Positions 1-6,417 of a stretch of DNA of 9,015 nt are shown here, in pieces (position 1 is the stretch's first letter; every line of letters begins with the position of its first letter). The stretch is from JBPEWY01 sp052032225 (lineage in GTDB: Bacteria > Bacteroidota > Bacteroidia > Flavobacteriales > Flavobacteriaceae). The position numbers and the translations under genes are program-made. The notes below the pieces were generated by a model that worked only from the letters and a program-made list of their open reading frames with translations, searched no databases and was not told the origin of the DNA. The stretch lies in assembly GCA_052032225.1 (NCBI GenBank), contig JBPEWY010000021.1:1-9015 (forward strand), written 5' to 3'.

Positions 1-1
1 A

Positions 2-1840
2 CTAGCCCTACAAAACAAACGTTACAGCCACATAATTAAAGGTACTAACATAGGTACTTGGGAGTGGAACGTTCAAACCAACGAAACCAGATTTAATGAA
101 CGGTGGGCTGAGATTATTGGCTATACTTTAGAAGAAATTAGTCCTGTTAGTATAGAAACTTGGGTAAAACATTCGCACCCCGACGATTTAGAGAAGTCTA
201 ATAAATTACTTCAAGACCATTTTGAAGGGAAAACCGAGTTTTATGTGCATGAAGGTAGAATGAAACATAAAGATGGTCACTGGGTTTGGATTGTAGATAG
301 AGGAAAAGTTGTTAGTTGGACAGACGATGGAAAACCTTTATTAATGACAGGCTCTCACATAGATATAACCTACCGAAAAAAAAATGAGCTTTTACTTGAA
401 AACTATAAAGATTTATTAGAGCGCTCTAATGCTGCTGCCAAAATTGGCACTTGGGAAGTAGATTTAGAAAAAAATGAAGTTTCTTGGAGTAACACCACCA
501 GAGAAATTCATGAAGTACCAGACAGCTTTTCTCCTAATTTTGAAAATGCTTTTAACTTTTACCCTGAAGGTGAAAACAGAGAAAAAATTGAAGATGCTGT
601 TAACCAAGCAATAAACAATGGTGTAAATTATGATATAGAGTTACAAATTAAAACCTATAAAAATAATTTAAAATGGGTTAGAGCTATCGGTATTATAGAC
701 TCTACCAAAGATATTAAACGTTTTTACGGTCTGTTTCAAGATATAGATGAGCTAAAAAAATCACAACTAAAAATTGCGCTCAGAGAAGAACAATTCAGAC
801 AAACTTTTGAGTATTCATCTATTGGGATGGCTCTTGTTGGGCTTGATGGTAAATGGTTAGATGTAAATAAAAGTGTTTGCGATATTGTTGGTTACCCTAA
901 AAAAGAATTGCTTAAACTCACTTTTCAAGATATTACACACCCAGATGATTTAACGTTAGACCTTAATTTGCTTCAAGAACTTATAGATGGAAAGCGTAGC
1001 AGTTACCAATTAGAAAAAAGGTACTTTACAAAAAATGGCGATATAGTTTGGGTTAATTTATCGGTTTCTATGGTTAAAAATGATAAAGGTGAACCTATTC
1101 ACTTTGTATCTCAAATTCAAGATATAACTGAGAAAAAACGACTTTTAGATACACTCGAAGATCAAAATAAACGCCTAATAAACTTTGCTCATATAGTATC
1201 TCATAATTTAAGATCGCATACCGGAAACATTGGAATGCTATTAAGCTTATTCGAGTCTGAATATCCGGATTTAGTTGTAAACAATGAGCTGTTTGGTCAT
1301 TTAACAGATGCTTCTAAAAATTTAAATGAAACTGTACAACATTTAAATGAAGTTGTAGTAATAAACACTAAAATTCACGATAATCTTCAAAAATTAAACC
1401 TAAACGAATTTGCACAAAAAGCATTAGAAAATGTTAGCGGTTTGGCTAAAGATGCCAATTGCGCCATATCAAACAAAACCAATAATAGCACTATGGTAAT
1501 GGCCATTCCGGCGTATTTAGAAAGTATAATTATTAATTTTTTAACCAATGCCATAAAATACAGATCGCCTAAACGGGTATCTAGAGCAACAATAAATAAT
1601 TATATAGATGGCAATTATTGTGTACTGCAAATTACAGATAATGGCTTAGGAATAGACTTAGAAAAACATGGTAAAAAACTATTTGGCATGTACAAAACCT
1701 TTCATAACAACAAAAATGCAAGAGGTATTGGGCTTTTTATTACCAAAAATCAAGTAGAAGCCATGGGTGGTAAAATAGAAGTAAATAGTCAAGTAGATGT
1801 TGGCACAGAGTTTAAAATATATCTTAAACTTGCTTCATGA
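2..1840 (+). CDS. PAS-domain sensor histidine kinase (5' end missing)
   Basis: The frame is open from the window edge, so the N-terminus lies outside; 612 residues are visible. Three PAS domains can be read in order: about residues 9-127 and 137-253 (both start with a GTWE-type motif of the PAS_3 kind), then about 262-381 (starting EEQFRQTFEYSSIGMALV). The kinase core follows: an H-box SHNLRSH with phospho-acceptor His401, an N-box NFLTNAIKY with Asn516, a G1 box DNGLG at 546-550 and a G2 box GIGL at 575-578. No transmembrane segment is visible, so the seen part is cytosolic. There is no receiver domain, so it is not a hybrid in the visible part. By family knowledge it autophosphorylates on His and passes the phosphate to an Asp receiver; the receiver-only gene 55 bases downstream is the obvious partner. 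The signal sensed is unknown. An internal GTG at 245 is not the start, because clear PAS sequence precedes it. Confidence 0.93.
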   Translation, partial: LALQNKRYSHIIKGTNIGTWEWNVQTNETRFNERWAEIIGYTLEEISPVSIETWVKHSHPDDLEKSNKLLQDHFEGKTEFYVHEGRMKHKDGHWVWIVDRGKVVSWTDDGKPLLMTGSHIDITYRKKNELLLENYKDLLERSNAAAKIGTWEVDLEKNEVSWSNTTREIHEVPDSFSPNFENAFNFYPEGENREKIEDAVNQAINNGVNYDIELQIKTYKNNLKWVRAIGIIDSTKDIKRFYGLFQDIDELKKSQLKIALREEQFRQTFEYSSIGMALVGLDGKWLDVNKSVCDIVGYPKKELLKLTFQDITHPDDLTLDLNLLQELIDGKRSSYQLEKRYFTKNGDIVWVNLSVSMVKNDKGEPIHFVSQIQDITEKKRLLDTLEDQNKRLINFAHIVSHNLRSHTGNIGMLLSLFESEYPDLVVNNELFGHLTDASKNLNETVQHLNEVVVINTKIHDNLQKLNLNEFAQKALENVSGLAKDANCAISNKTNNSTMVMAIPAYLESIIINFLTNAIKYRSPKRVSRATINNYIDGNYCVLQITDNGLGIDLEKHGKKLFGMYKTFHNNKNARGIGLFITKNQVEAMGGKIEVNSQVDVGTEFKIYLKLAS

Positions 1841-1895
1841 TTAGTACTACAACTAATTAATGATTATATTTACATAAACACCAACTTTTTCAGTC

Positions 1896-2297
1896 TTGAA
1901 AAAAATAGATATAGCTTGCATCATAGATGATGATCCGATTTTTGTTTTTGGCACCAAAAAAATACTGGAGTTGGTAGATTTTTGCAATTCATTTATGGTG
2001 TTTAGAAACGGACAAGAAGCTATAAATAAACTCACTCCCGTTATAAAATCTGGTTTAGATGTTCCTGAGCTTATTTTGTTAGATTTAAACATGCCCATAA
2101 TGGATGGTTGGGAATTTTTAGAGGAGTTCATTAAAATTCCTAATAAAAAGAAAATCACCATTTTTATTGTAAGCTCATCTGCAGACCCTAAAGACATGCA
2201 AAAAGCTAAAGAATACGAAGCCGTTACTAACTACATTATTAAGCCCATCACATTAGAAAATTTAAAGAATATTGTAAGTGAGTTTGAAGGGTACTAA
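1896..2297 (+). CDS. Receiver-only response regulator (CheY-like), TTG start
   Basis: This 133-residue protein is a single receiver domain with no DNA-binding or enzymatic output. The acidic pocket is Asp11-Asp12-Asp13, the phospho-acceptor is Asp63 in LILLDLNMP, the switch Ser lies in VSSS (92-95), and the conserved Lys-Pro is Lys116-Pro117. It probably accepts phosphate from the PAS kinase just upstream and acts by protein contact or in a longer phosphorelay; its output is unknown. The start is TTG: the only in-frame ATG upstream, at 1860, is closed by TAA at 1875-1877, and the next internal Met (residue 34) would remove the acidic pocket. The leader has no Shine-Dalgarno sequence. TATATTTA at 1865-1872 is one mismatch from TAnnTTTG and might give it its own promoter, but this is weak. 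Confidence 0.92.
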   Translation: MKKIDIACIIDDDPIFVFGTKKILELVDFCNSFMVFRNGQEAINKLTPVIKSGLDVPELILLDLNMPIMDGWEFLEEFIKIPNKKKITIFIVSSSADPKDMQKAKEYEAVTNYIIKPITLENLKNIVSEFEGY

Positions 2298-2311
2298 CCC
2301 CTTATTTAAGG
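2287..2311 (+). terminator. Possible weak intrinsic terminator after the response regulator
   Basis: AAGGG (2287-2291) can pair with CCCTT (2299-2303) over a 7-base loop. Alternatively CCTTA (2300-2304) can pair with TAAGG (2307-2311), or CCTT with AAGG around ATTT. The two hairpins share bases and exclude each other. The second is followed by ATAG and then T-rich sequence (TTTTTAATTTTTT). The stems are short, and the first overlaps the end of the coding region, so this is only a candidate. Its position between the kinase/receiver pair and the rlmD promoter suits a terminator. Confidence 0.3.
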
Positions 2312-2361
2312 ATAGTTTTTAATTTTTTCTTCCCTTTTACAAGCTAACTTCTAAAATGCGC

Positions 2362-2369
2362 TATTTTTG
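2362..2369 (+). promoter_or_regulatory. Bacteroidota -7 promoter element for the rlmD operon
   Basis: TATTTTTG is an exact match to the Bacteroidota consensus TAnnTTTG. Its last base is four bases before the ATG at 2374. With the usual few-base distance from this element to the transcription start, the message would begin at or next to the start codon, that is, be leaderless or nearly so. No convincing -33 TTTG is seen; TTTTAC near 2335-2340 is the nearest candidate. Confidence 0.65.
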
Positions 2370-2373
2370 CGCT

Positions 2374-3780
2374 ATGTCTAGAAAAGGAAATCGTAAAATA
2401 TTTAACCGGTTAACTGTTATAGATGCCGGGGCTAAAGGTAAGAGCGTTGCCAAAGCACCAGACGGTAGGGTTATTTTTTTAACCAACACCGTTCCGGGAG
2501 ATATTGTAGATGTAGAAACCTATAAAAAGCGTAAAAATTATTACGAAGGCAAAGCCATTTATTTTCATGAATATTCTAATAAACGAACAAAACCTCTTTG
2601 CCAACATTTTGGCGTTTGCGGAGGATGCAAGTGGCAAAATATGGCTTATGAGCATCAATTATACTACAAACAAAAAGAAGTAGAAAACAACCTTACAAGA
2701 CTTGGAGGGTTAACACTCCCGGAAGTATTTCCTATTAAAGCTTCCAAAAAACAGTACTACTACAGAAACAAAATGGAGTTTTCTTTTTCTGATAGTAGAT
2801 GGATTACACAAGAAGAGCTGGAAAGTAACACAGAAATAACCGATAAAAATGCACTAGGTTTTCATATTCCTGGTAAGTGGGATAAAGTTTTAGATATTAA
2901 AGAATGTCATTTACAAGAAAATCCCAGCAACGCAATTAGATTGGCCGTTAGAAACTTTGCTGTAGCCAATAACATGACTTTTTTTAATACTAAAACACAA
3001 ACAGGTTTTTTGCGCTCTTTACTAATTAGGACCACCACTACTGGGCAAATAATGGTTTTAATACAGTTTAGAGAAGAAAACCATTCACTACAAACTAAAT
3101 TATTAGACTACATAAAAACAACCTTCCCGGAAATTACCTCATTATTGTACGTAATTAACAATAAGGCAAACGATACGCTCTATGATTTAGATGTAATTTG
3201 CTACCATGGTAATGACTACATTGTAGAAGAAATGGAAGGACTTAAATTTAAAATAAATGCTAAGTCGTTTTACCAAACCAACCCGGAACAAGCCATAGAA
3301 CTCTATAAAATTACACGCGATTTTGCAGGGCTAACCGGTAATGAACTAGTGTACGATTTATACACCGGCACCGGTACTATAGCTCAGTTTGTAGCCAAAA
3401 AGGCAAAGAAAGTTGTAGGCGTAGAAGCCGTTCCTGAAGCCATAGAAGCTGCAAAACAAAATGCAAAGGAAAATAACATTACAAATGTTGATTTTTTTGT
3501 AGGCGATATGAAAACTGTATTTAATACAGACTTTATAGAAGCCAACGGAAAACCAGATGTTGTAATAACCGATCCGCCTCGAGATGGTATGCATAAAGAT
3601 GTAGTAAAACAACTTTTATGGCTAAAACCTAAAAAAATTGTGTATGTAAGCTGCAATAGCGCAACACAAGCCAGAGATTTAGCACTATTAAAAGAAACTT
3701 ATAAAATAACTAAAGTTCAACCGGTAGATATGTTTCCGCAAACCTACCATGTAGAAAATGTTGTACTTTTAGAACGATAG
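2374..3780 (+). CDS. rlmD: 23S rRNA (uracil-5-)-methyltransferase RlmD, TrmA/RumA family
   Basis: This 468-residue enzyme belongs to the TRAM-domain RNA m5U methyltransferases, which use SAM to methylate C5 of a uridine (U1939 of 23S rRNA in the E. coli RlmD case). Residues about 8-65 form the TRAM RNA-binding domain. Cys76, Cys82, Cys85 and Cys178 match the four ligands of the RumA-type [4Fe-4S] cluster. SAM-binding motifs are FYQTNPEQA, DLYTGTGT and DPPRDGM. The catalytic nucleophile is Cys427 in VYVSCNSAT and the C-terminal base is Glu461 in HVENVVLLE. The in-frame ATG at 2356 is rejected because it lies upstream of the TAnnTTTG element; family alignment also favours MSRKGN as the start. 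It is the first gene of a probable operon with two envelope proteins. The exact target uridine is inferred; a TrmA- or RlmC/RlmCD-like target cannot be excluded. Confidence 0.93.
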   Translation: MSRKGNRKIFNRLTVIDAGAKGKSVAKAPDGRVIFLTNTVPGDIVDVETYKKRKNYYEGKAIYFHEYSNKRTKPLCQHFGVCGGCKWQNMAYEHQLYYKQKEVENNLTRLGGLTLPEVFPIKASKKQYYYRNKMEFSFSDSRWITQEELESNTEITDKNALGFHIPGKWDKVLDIKECHLQENPSNAIRLAVRNFAVANNMTFFNTKTQTGFLRSLLIRTTTTGQIMVLIQFREENHSLQTKLLDYIKTTFPEITSLLYVINNKANDTLYDLDVICYHGNDYIVEEMEGLKFKINAKSFYQTNPEQAIELYKITRDFAGLTGNELVYDLYTGTGTIAQFVAKKAKKVVGVEAVPEAIEAAKQNAKENNITNVDFFVGDMKTVFNTDFIEANGKPDVVITDPPRDGMHKDVVKQLLWLKPKKIVYVSCNSATQARDLALLKETYKITKVQPVDMFPQTYHVENVVLLER

Positions 3781-3793
3781 ACCAATTTTTATT

Positions 3794-4285
3794 ATGAAAA
3801 CTATTTGGTATTATTTACTTATACTATGCTGCATTGGGATAATATCTTCTTGTGAAAAAGATGATATATGTGTAGAAGGCAATACTCCGCTACTAATTGT
3901 TAGATTTTATGATGAAACAGACACTACACAAACAAAAGCTGTAAGCAATTTAACTATACAAGGTGTTGGCAACGAATTACTTTTTCCGGTTGCAAGTGCA
4001 GACTCTATTGCTATACCATTAAAAACTTTAGAAAATAGCACAGCTTTTACCCTTACTTTAAACGGAGCATCAACAGATACAACTGTTGTAAAAAATCCGG
4101 ATACGGTAACATTTACCTATACTGTTAAAGAAGTATTTATTTCTAGAGCTTGCGGATATATTGCAAACTTCACAAACATAAATGCTTCGGTTACATCAGA
4201 CTCAGACAATTGGATTAAACAAATAATTATTCAGCAGCAGAACGTAGAAAATGAAACATCAGCGCATATTAAAATATATCATTAG
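3794..4285 (+). CDS. DUF6452 family lipoprotein
   Basis: This 163-residue protein has a lipoprotein signal: Lys2, a hydrophobic stretch at about 4-17, then Ile-Ser-Ser-Cys20. Residues 21-24 are EKDD, so the mature N-terminus reads Cys-Glu-Lys-Asp-Asp. That fits the K-(D/E)2 lipoprotein export signal described in Capnocytophaga and suggests display on the cell surface (inference). The mature part is Thr-rich and beta-like, and includes Cys26 and Cys120, which could form a disulfide. I recognise the family as DUF6452, of unknown function, usually found next to rlmD in Flavobacteriia. It starts 13 bases after rlmD with no promoter between, and its 3' end overlaps the next gene by 35 bases, so all three are probably one operon. 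Confidence 0.85.
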   Translation: MKTIWYYLLILCCIGIISSCEKDDICVEGNTPLLIVRFYDETDTTQTKAVSNLTIQGVGNELLFPVASADSIAIPLKTLENSTAFTLTLNGASTDTTVVKNPDTVTFTYTVKEVFISRACGYIANFTNINASVTSDSDNWIKQIIIQQQNVENETSAHIKIYH

Positions 4286-4973
4286 TTTATTAGTTTTTGC
4301 ATTGCCATTACTTAACGTAGCGCAAACTTCACAAGATACACTTGTTTATAAAGAGCGTTACGGATTGCGTATAGGAATAGATGTTAGTAAACCGGTACGT
4401 GCTTTTTTTGATGACGATTACACCGGTTTAGAAGTAGTAGGAGATATTAGAATATCTAAGCGTTTTTATTTAGCCGGAGAATTGGGTACAGAACAAAAAA
4501 CAACTCAAGAAGATTTATTTAATTTCACCTCTAAAGGAAGCTATTTTAAAGTAGGTTTAGACTATAATACCTACGAAAACTGGTATGGGATGGAAAATAG
4601 TATTTATACCGGTTTACGTATTAGCGCAAGTACTTTTAGTCAAGAGCTTAATTCGTATTCTTTTTTTACAGATACACCTTATTGGCAAGAACCTCAAGAG
4701 GCCGGTAATAATCCGGATTTACTTAGAGAATTTAAAAACCTTAATGCTCTCTGGGCAGAAGCTGTTTTTGGTTTAAAAGCAGAAATGTTTAATAACTTAT
4801 ACTTTGGAGCAAGTATTAGACTGCATTATTTAATTAGCGATAAAGCTTCTGACGAGTTTCCTAATTTATGGATTCCGGGGTTTAATAAAGTTACGTTAAG
4901 TAATAATTTTGGGGTAAGTTTTAACTATACCGTATCGTACTTTATACCGTTATATAAAAAAGAAAAAAACTAA
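4251..4973 (+). CDS. DUF6048 family exported protein, probable outer-membrane beta-barrel
   Basis: This 240-residue protein begins with a Sec signal peptide (Lys2, Arg5, Lys8, a hydrophobic core at about 9-21, and probable cleavage after Ala24 in NVAQ). The rest has repeated short alternating strands rich in aromatic residues, such as RFYLAGELGTEQ, SYFKVGLDYNTY and NLYFGASIRLHY, and ends in strand-like NYTVSYFIPLY plus a Lys-rich tail. This pattern fits a small outer-membrane barrel, but that is inference. I recognise it as DUF6048, of unknown function, the regular neighbour of DUF6452. The ATG at 4251 lies inside the end of the DUF6452 gene in another frame (35-base overlap). The signal peptide makes this the right start, since the next Met is far downstream. 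Its stop shares bases with the convergent gene on the other strand. Confidence 0.85.
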   Translation: MKHQRILKYIISLLVFALPLLNVAQTSQDTLVYKERYGLRIGIDVSKPVRAFFDDDYTGLEVVGDIRISKRFYLAGELGTEQKTTQEDLFNFTSKGSYFKVGLDYNTYENWYGMENSIYTGLRISASTFSQELNSYSFFTDTPYWQEPQEAGNNPDLLREFKNLNALWAEAVFGLKAEMFNNLYFGASIRLHYLISDKASDEFPNLWIPGFNKVTLSNNFGVSFNYTVSYFIPLYKKEKN

Positions 4974-5197
4974 AGCGGTTTTCCTTTCTTAAAAAACCAA
5001 GATATATACATTTTAGAGGTTTTATTTTGCTTTATAACTTTAAATTTTGGCGCTAATATGCTTGCTAAAACTGCAGCCAATACGCCTCCAAACAAACTTG
5101 TTAAGTTAAACAATAAAACAAGCGCATAACGCATTACTAAAAATAGTACTGCAAAACATAAAAAATTTAAAGCAAATGCTTTGTTCTCTGCTTTCAT
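4970..5197 (-). CDS. Small two-helix membrane protein of unknown function
   Basis: This is a 75-residue hypothetical protein. Two hydrophobic segments are visible, about residues 9-29 and 33-50, separated by a short turn (NLTSLFGG), followed by a basic tail (KFKVIKQNKTSK..FFKKGKPL). By the positive-inside rule the tail is probably cytoplasmic. I do not recognise a named family. Its ATG overlaps the stop of the upstream THUMP methyltransferase gene as ATGA (5194-5197), so it is probably translated by coupling. Its TAG stop (4970-4972) overlaps the TAA of the convergent DUF6048 gene. The coupling and the clean membrane-protein pattern argue that it is a real gene. Confidence 0.75.
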   Translation of the reverse strand: MKAENKAFALNFLCFAVLFLVMRYALVLLFNLTSLFGGVLAAVLASILAPKFKVIKQNKTSKMYISWFFKKGKPL

Positions 5198-6360
5198 ACA
5201 TTAAAAGATTTTTGCTTAGCTTTTTTACTTCCTTTATAAATATCGTATTTAACAAGTTTACTTTCTAATTTCCCGTTAAAAAGCTTTATTCTTCTGGTTG
5301 GGCGTAAACCAACATGCTTTAAAGCCTCTAAGTTAGATGTTATAAACCATGCCTCACTATTGCTGTAATTTTGTTTTAATGTGTTACCTATTTGCGAATA
5401 AAAATAGTTTACATCTATTGGTAAACGCTCTCCGTATGGCGGATTAAACACTATATGCAGTTTATTTTCTGAAGTCTTTTCGGTTTCAAAAAAATCGTCT
5501 TTTACAATTGTTATATAGTCTTGCAAGTTAGCATTCTTAACATTTTCACGTGCTTTGCGTACAGCACTAAAGCTTCTATCATATCCTTTAATAGTATATT
5601 TAAAATCTCGAGCCTTGTTTAAACTGCTCTCTACAATTTTATCAAATAAATCAGCGTCAAAATCATTCCATTTTTCAAAAGCAAATTCTTTTCTGTTAAT
5701 GTTAGCCGGAATATTACAAGCAATCATAGCAGCCTCAATAGGTATTGTACCACTTCCGCACATAGGATCTAAAAAATCACATTGTCCATCCCATCCGGAT
5801 AGCAATAACATTCCTGCTGCTAACACTTCGTTAATTGGCGCTTTGTTAGTGTCTGTCCTATACCCTCTTTGATGTAATGACCGTCCGGAAGAATCAAGAG
5901 AAATTGTACATGTTTTATGTTGTATATGTATGTTAATTTGCAAATTAGGGAACTTAACATCTACATTAGGTCTTTTTCCAACAACTTTTCTAAACCTGTC
6001 TGCAATAGCATCTTTTGCTTTTAACGCAACATATTTAGAATGCGTAAAATCTTTAGAAAACGTAACTGCATCTATGGCAAAAGTTTGATTTGCATTTAAG
6101 TAATTCTCCCAAGCTATATTATATACAGTGTTATATAAATCTTTTTCATTTTTTACGGTGGCTTTATGTATTGGTTTTAAAATTTTTAGTGCAGTACGCA
6201 AGCACAAATTTGCCTTATACATAAATCCTTTATCTCCTTTAAAGCTAACGCTTCTAACACCTTTCTCCGGAGCAATAGCTCCGAGTAATTTAAGTTCTTT
6301 TACCAAAACATCTTCTAAACCATATAATGTTTTGGCAATCATGGTATAATTATCAGTCAT
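5194..6360 (-). CDS. THUMP-domain class I SAM-dependent RNA methyltransferase (RlmL-like)
   Basis: This 388-residue protein has an N-terminal THUMP RNA-binding region (about residues 45-155), the linker motif RGYR (165-168), a SAM-binding motif DPMCGSGT (198-205) and the N-methyltransferase catalytic motif NPPY (306-309). This is the architecture of the RlmL half of E. coli RlmKL, which makes m2G2445 in 23S rRNA, so a guanine-N2 methyltransferase acting on 23S rRNA is the likely role. The RlmK half (m7G2069) is absent; the protein ends in a basic tail (KGSKKAKQK). The start at 6360 is supported by family pattern and by AGGAAG five bases before the ATG. The TATTTTTG element at 6381-6388 on the minus strand would drive it. 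It is followed by the coupled 75-residue membrane protein. Confidence 0.9.
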   Translation of the reverse strand: MTDNYTMIAKTLYGLEDVLVKELKLLGAIAPEKGVRSVSFKGDKGFMYKANLCLRTALKILKPIHKATVKNEKDLYNTVYNIAWENYLNANQTFAIDAVTFSKDFTHSKYVALKAKDAIADRFRKVVGKRPNVDVKFPNLQINIHIQHKTCTISLDSSGRSLHQRGYRTDTNKAPINEVLAAGMLLLSGWDGQCDFLDPMCGSGTIPIEAAMIACNIPANINRKEFAFEKWNDFDADLFDKIVESSLNKARDFKYTIKGYDRSFSAVRKARENVKNANLQDYITIVKDDFFETEKTSENKLHIVFNPPYGERLPIDVNYFYSQIGNTLKQNYSNSEAWFITSNLEALKHVGLRPTRRIKLFNGKLESKLVKYDIYKGSKKAKQKSFNV

Positions 6361-6380
6361 TTTTTCTTCCTATAAAGAAG

Positions 6381-6388
6381 CAAAAATA
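6381..6388 (-). promoter_or_regulatory. -7 promoter element for the THUMP methyltransferase gene
   Basis: On the minus strand this reads TATTTTTG, an exact TAnnTTTG match, 20 bases before the ATG at 6360. The expected leader is about 15 bases and carries AGGAAG. No clear -33 TTTG is seen. It lies three bases from the -7 element of the divergent gene. Confidence 0.6.
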
Positions 6389-6391
6389 CGT

Positions 6392-6399
6392 TAATTTTG
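6392..6399 (+). promoter_or_regulatory. -7 promoter element for the methyltransferase-ZIP-DUF4268 operon
   Basis: TAATTTTG matches TAnnTTTG exactly and ends 18 bases before the ATG at 6418, giving an expected leader of about 12-14 bases. The TTG at 6397, which could be read as an in-frame start, is the end of this element and would not be in the message. No clear -33 element is seen. Confidence 0.6.
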
Positions 6400-6417
6400 C
6401 ACCCTAAAGTTACTTTC

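Noticed and set aside
1202..1225. H-box reading SHNLRSHTGN without the usual proline, as a sign of a dead kinase
   Set aside because: The phospho-acceptor His and all ATP-binding boxes are intact, and this H-box form is, from memory, common in flavobacterial PAS kinases.
1853..2197. Open frame of 114 codons on the minus strand across the response regulator
   Set aside because: It is antisense to a clear receiver domain with all key residues and has no recognisable product; it is a shadow frame.
2356..2373. ATG at 2356 as the rlmD start
   Set aside because: It lies upstream of and overlaps the TAnnTTTG promoter element; the added residues MRYFCA do not fit the family.
3358..3656. Two overlapping minus-strand open frames inside rlmD
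   Set aside because: They lie opposite the SAM-binding and DPPR region of rlmD, have low-complexity translations, and have no promoter.
4585..4776. Alternative plus-strand frame inside DUF6048
   Set aside because: It is fully inside a well-supported exported protein gene in another frame, with no evidence of its own.
5555..5872. Plus-strand open frame of 105 codons, hydrophobic
   Set aside because: It is antisense to the methyltransferase core (DPMCGSGT region); its apparent hydrophobicity comes from the complementary codons.
6128..6349. Plus-strand open frame of 73 codons opposite the THUMP region
   Set aside because: Shadow of the THUMP domain; no start signals and no known family.
6397..6417. 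TTG at 6397 as the start of the SAM methyltransferase
   Set aside because: The TTG is the last part of the -7 element TAATTTTG and precedes the expected transcription start; ATG 6418 is used instead.
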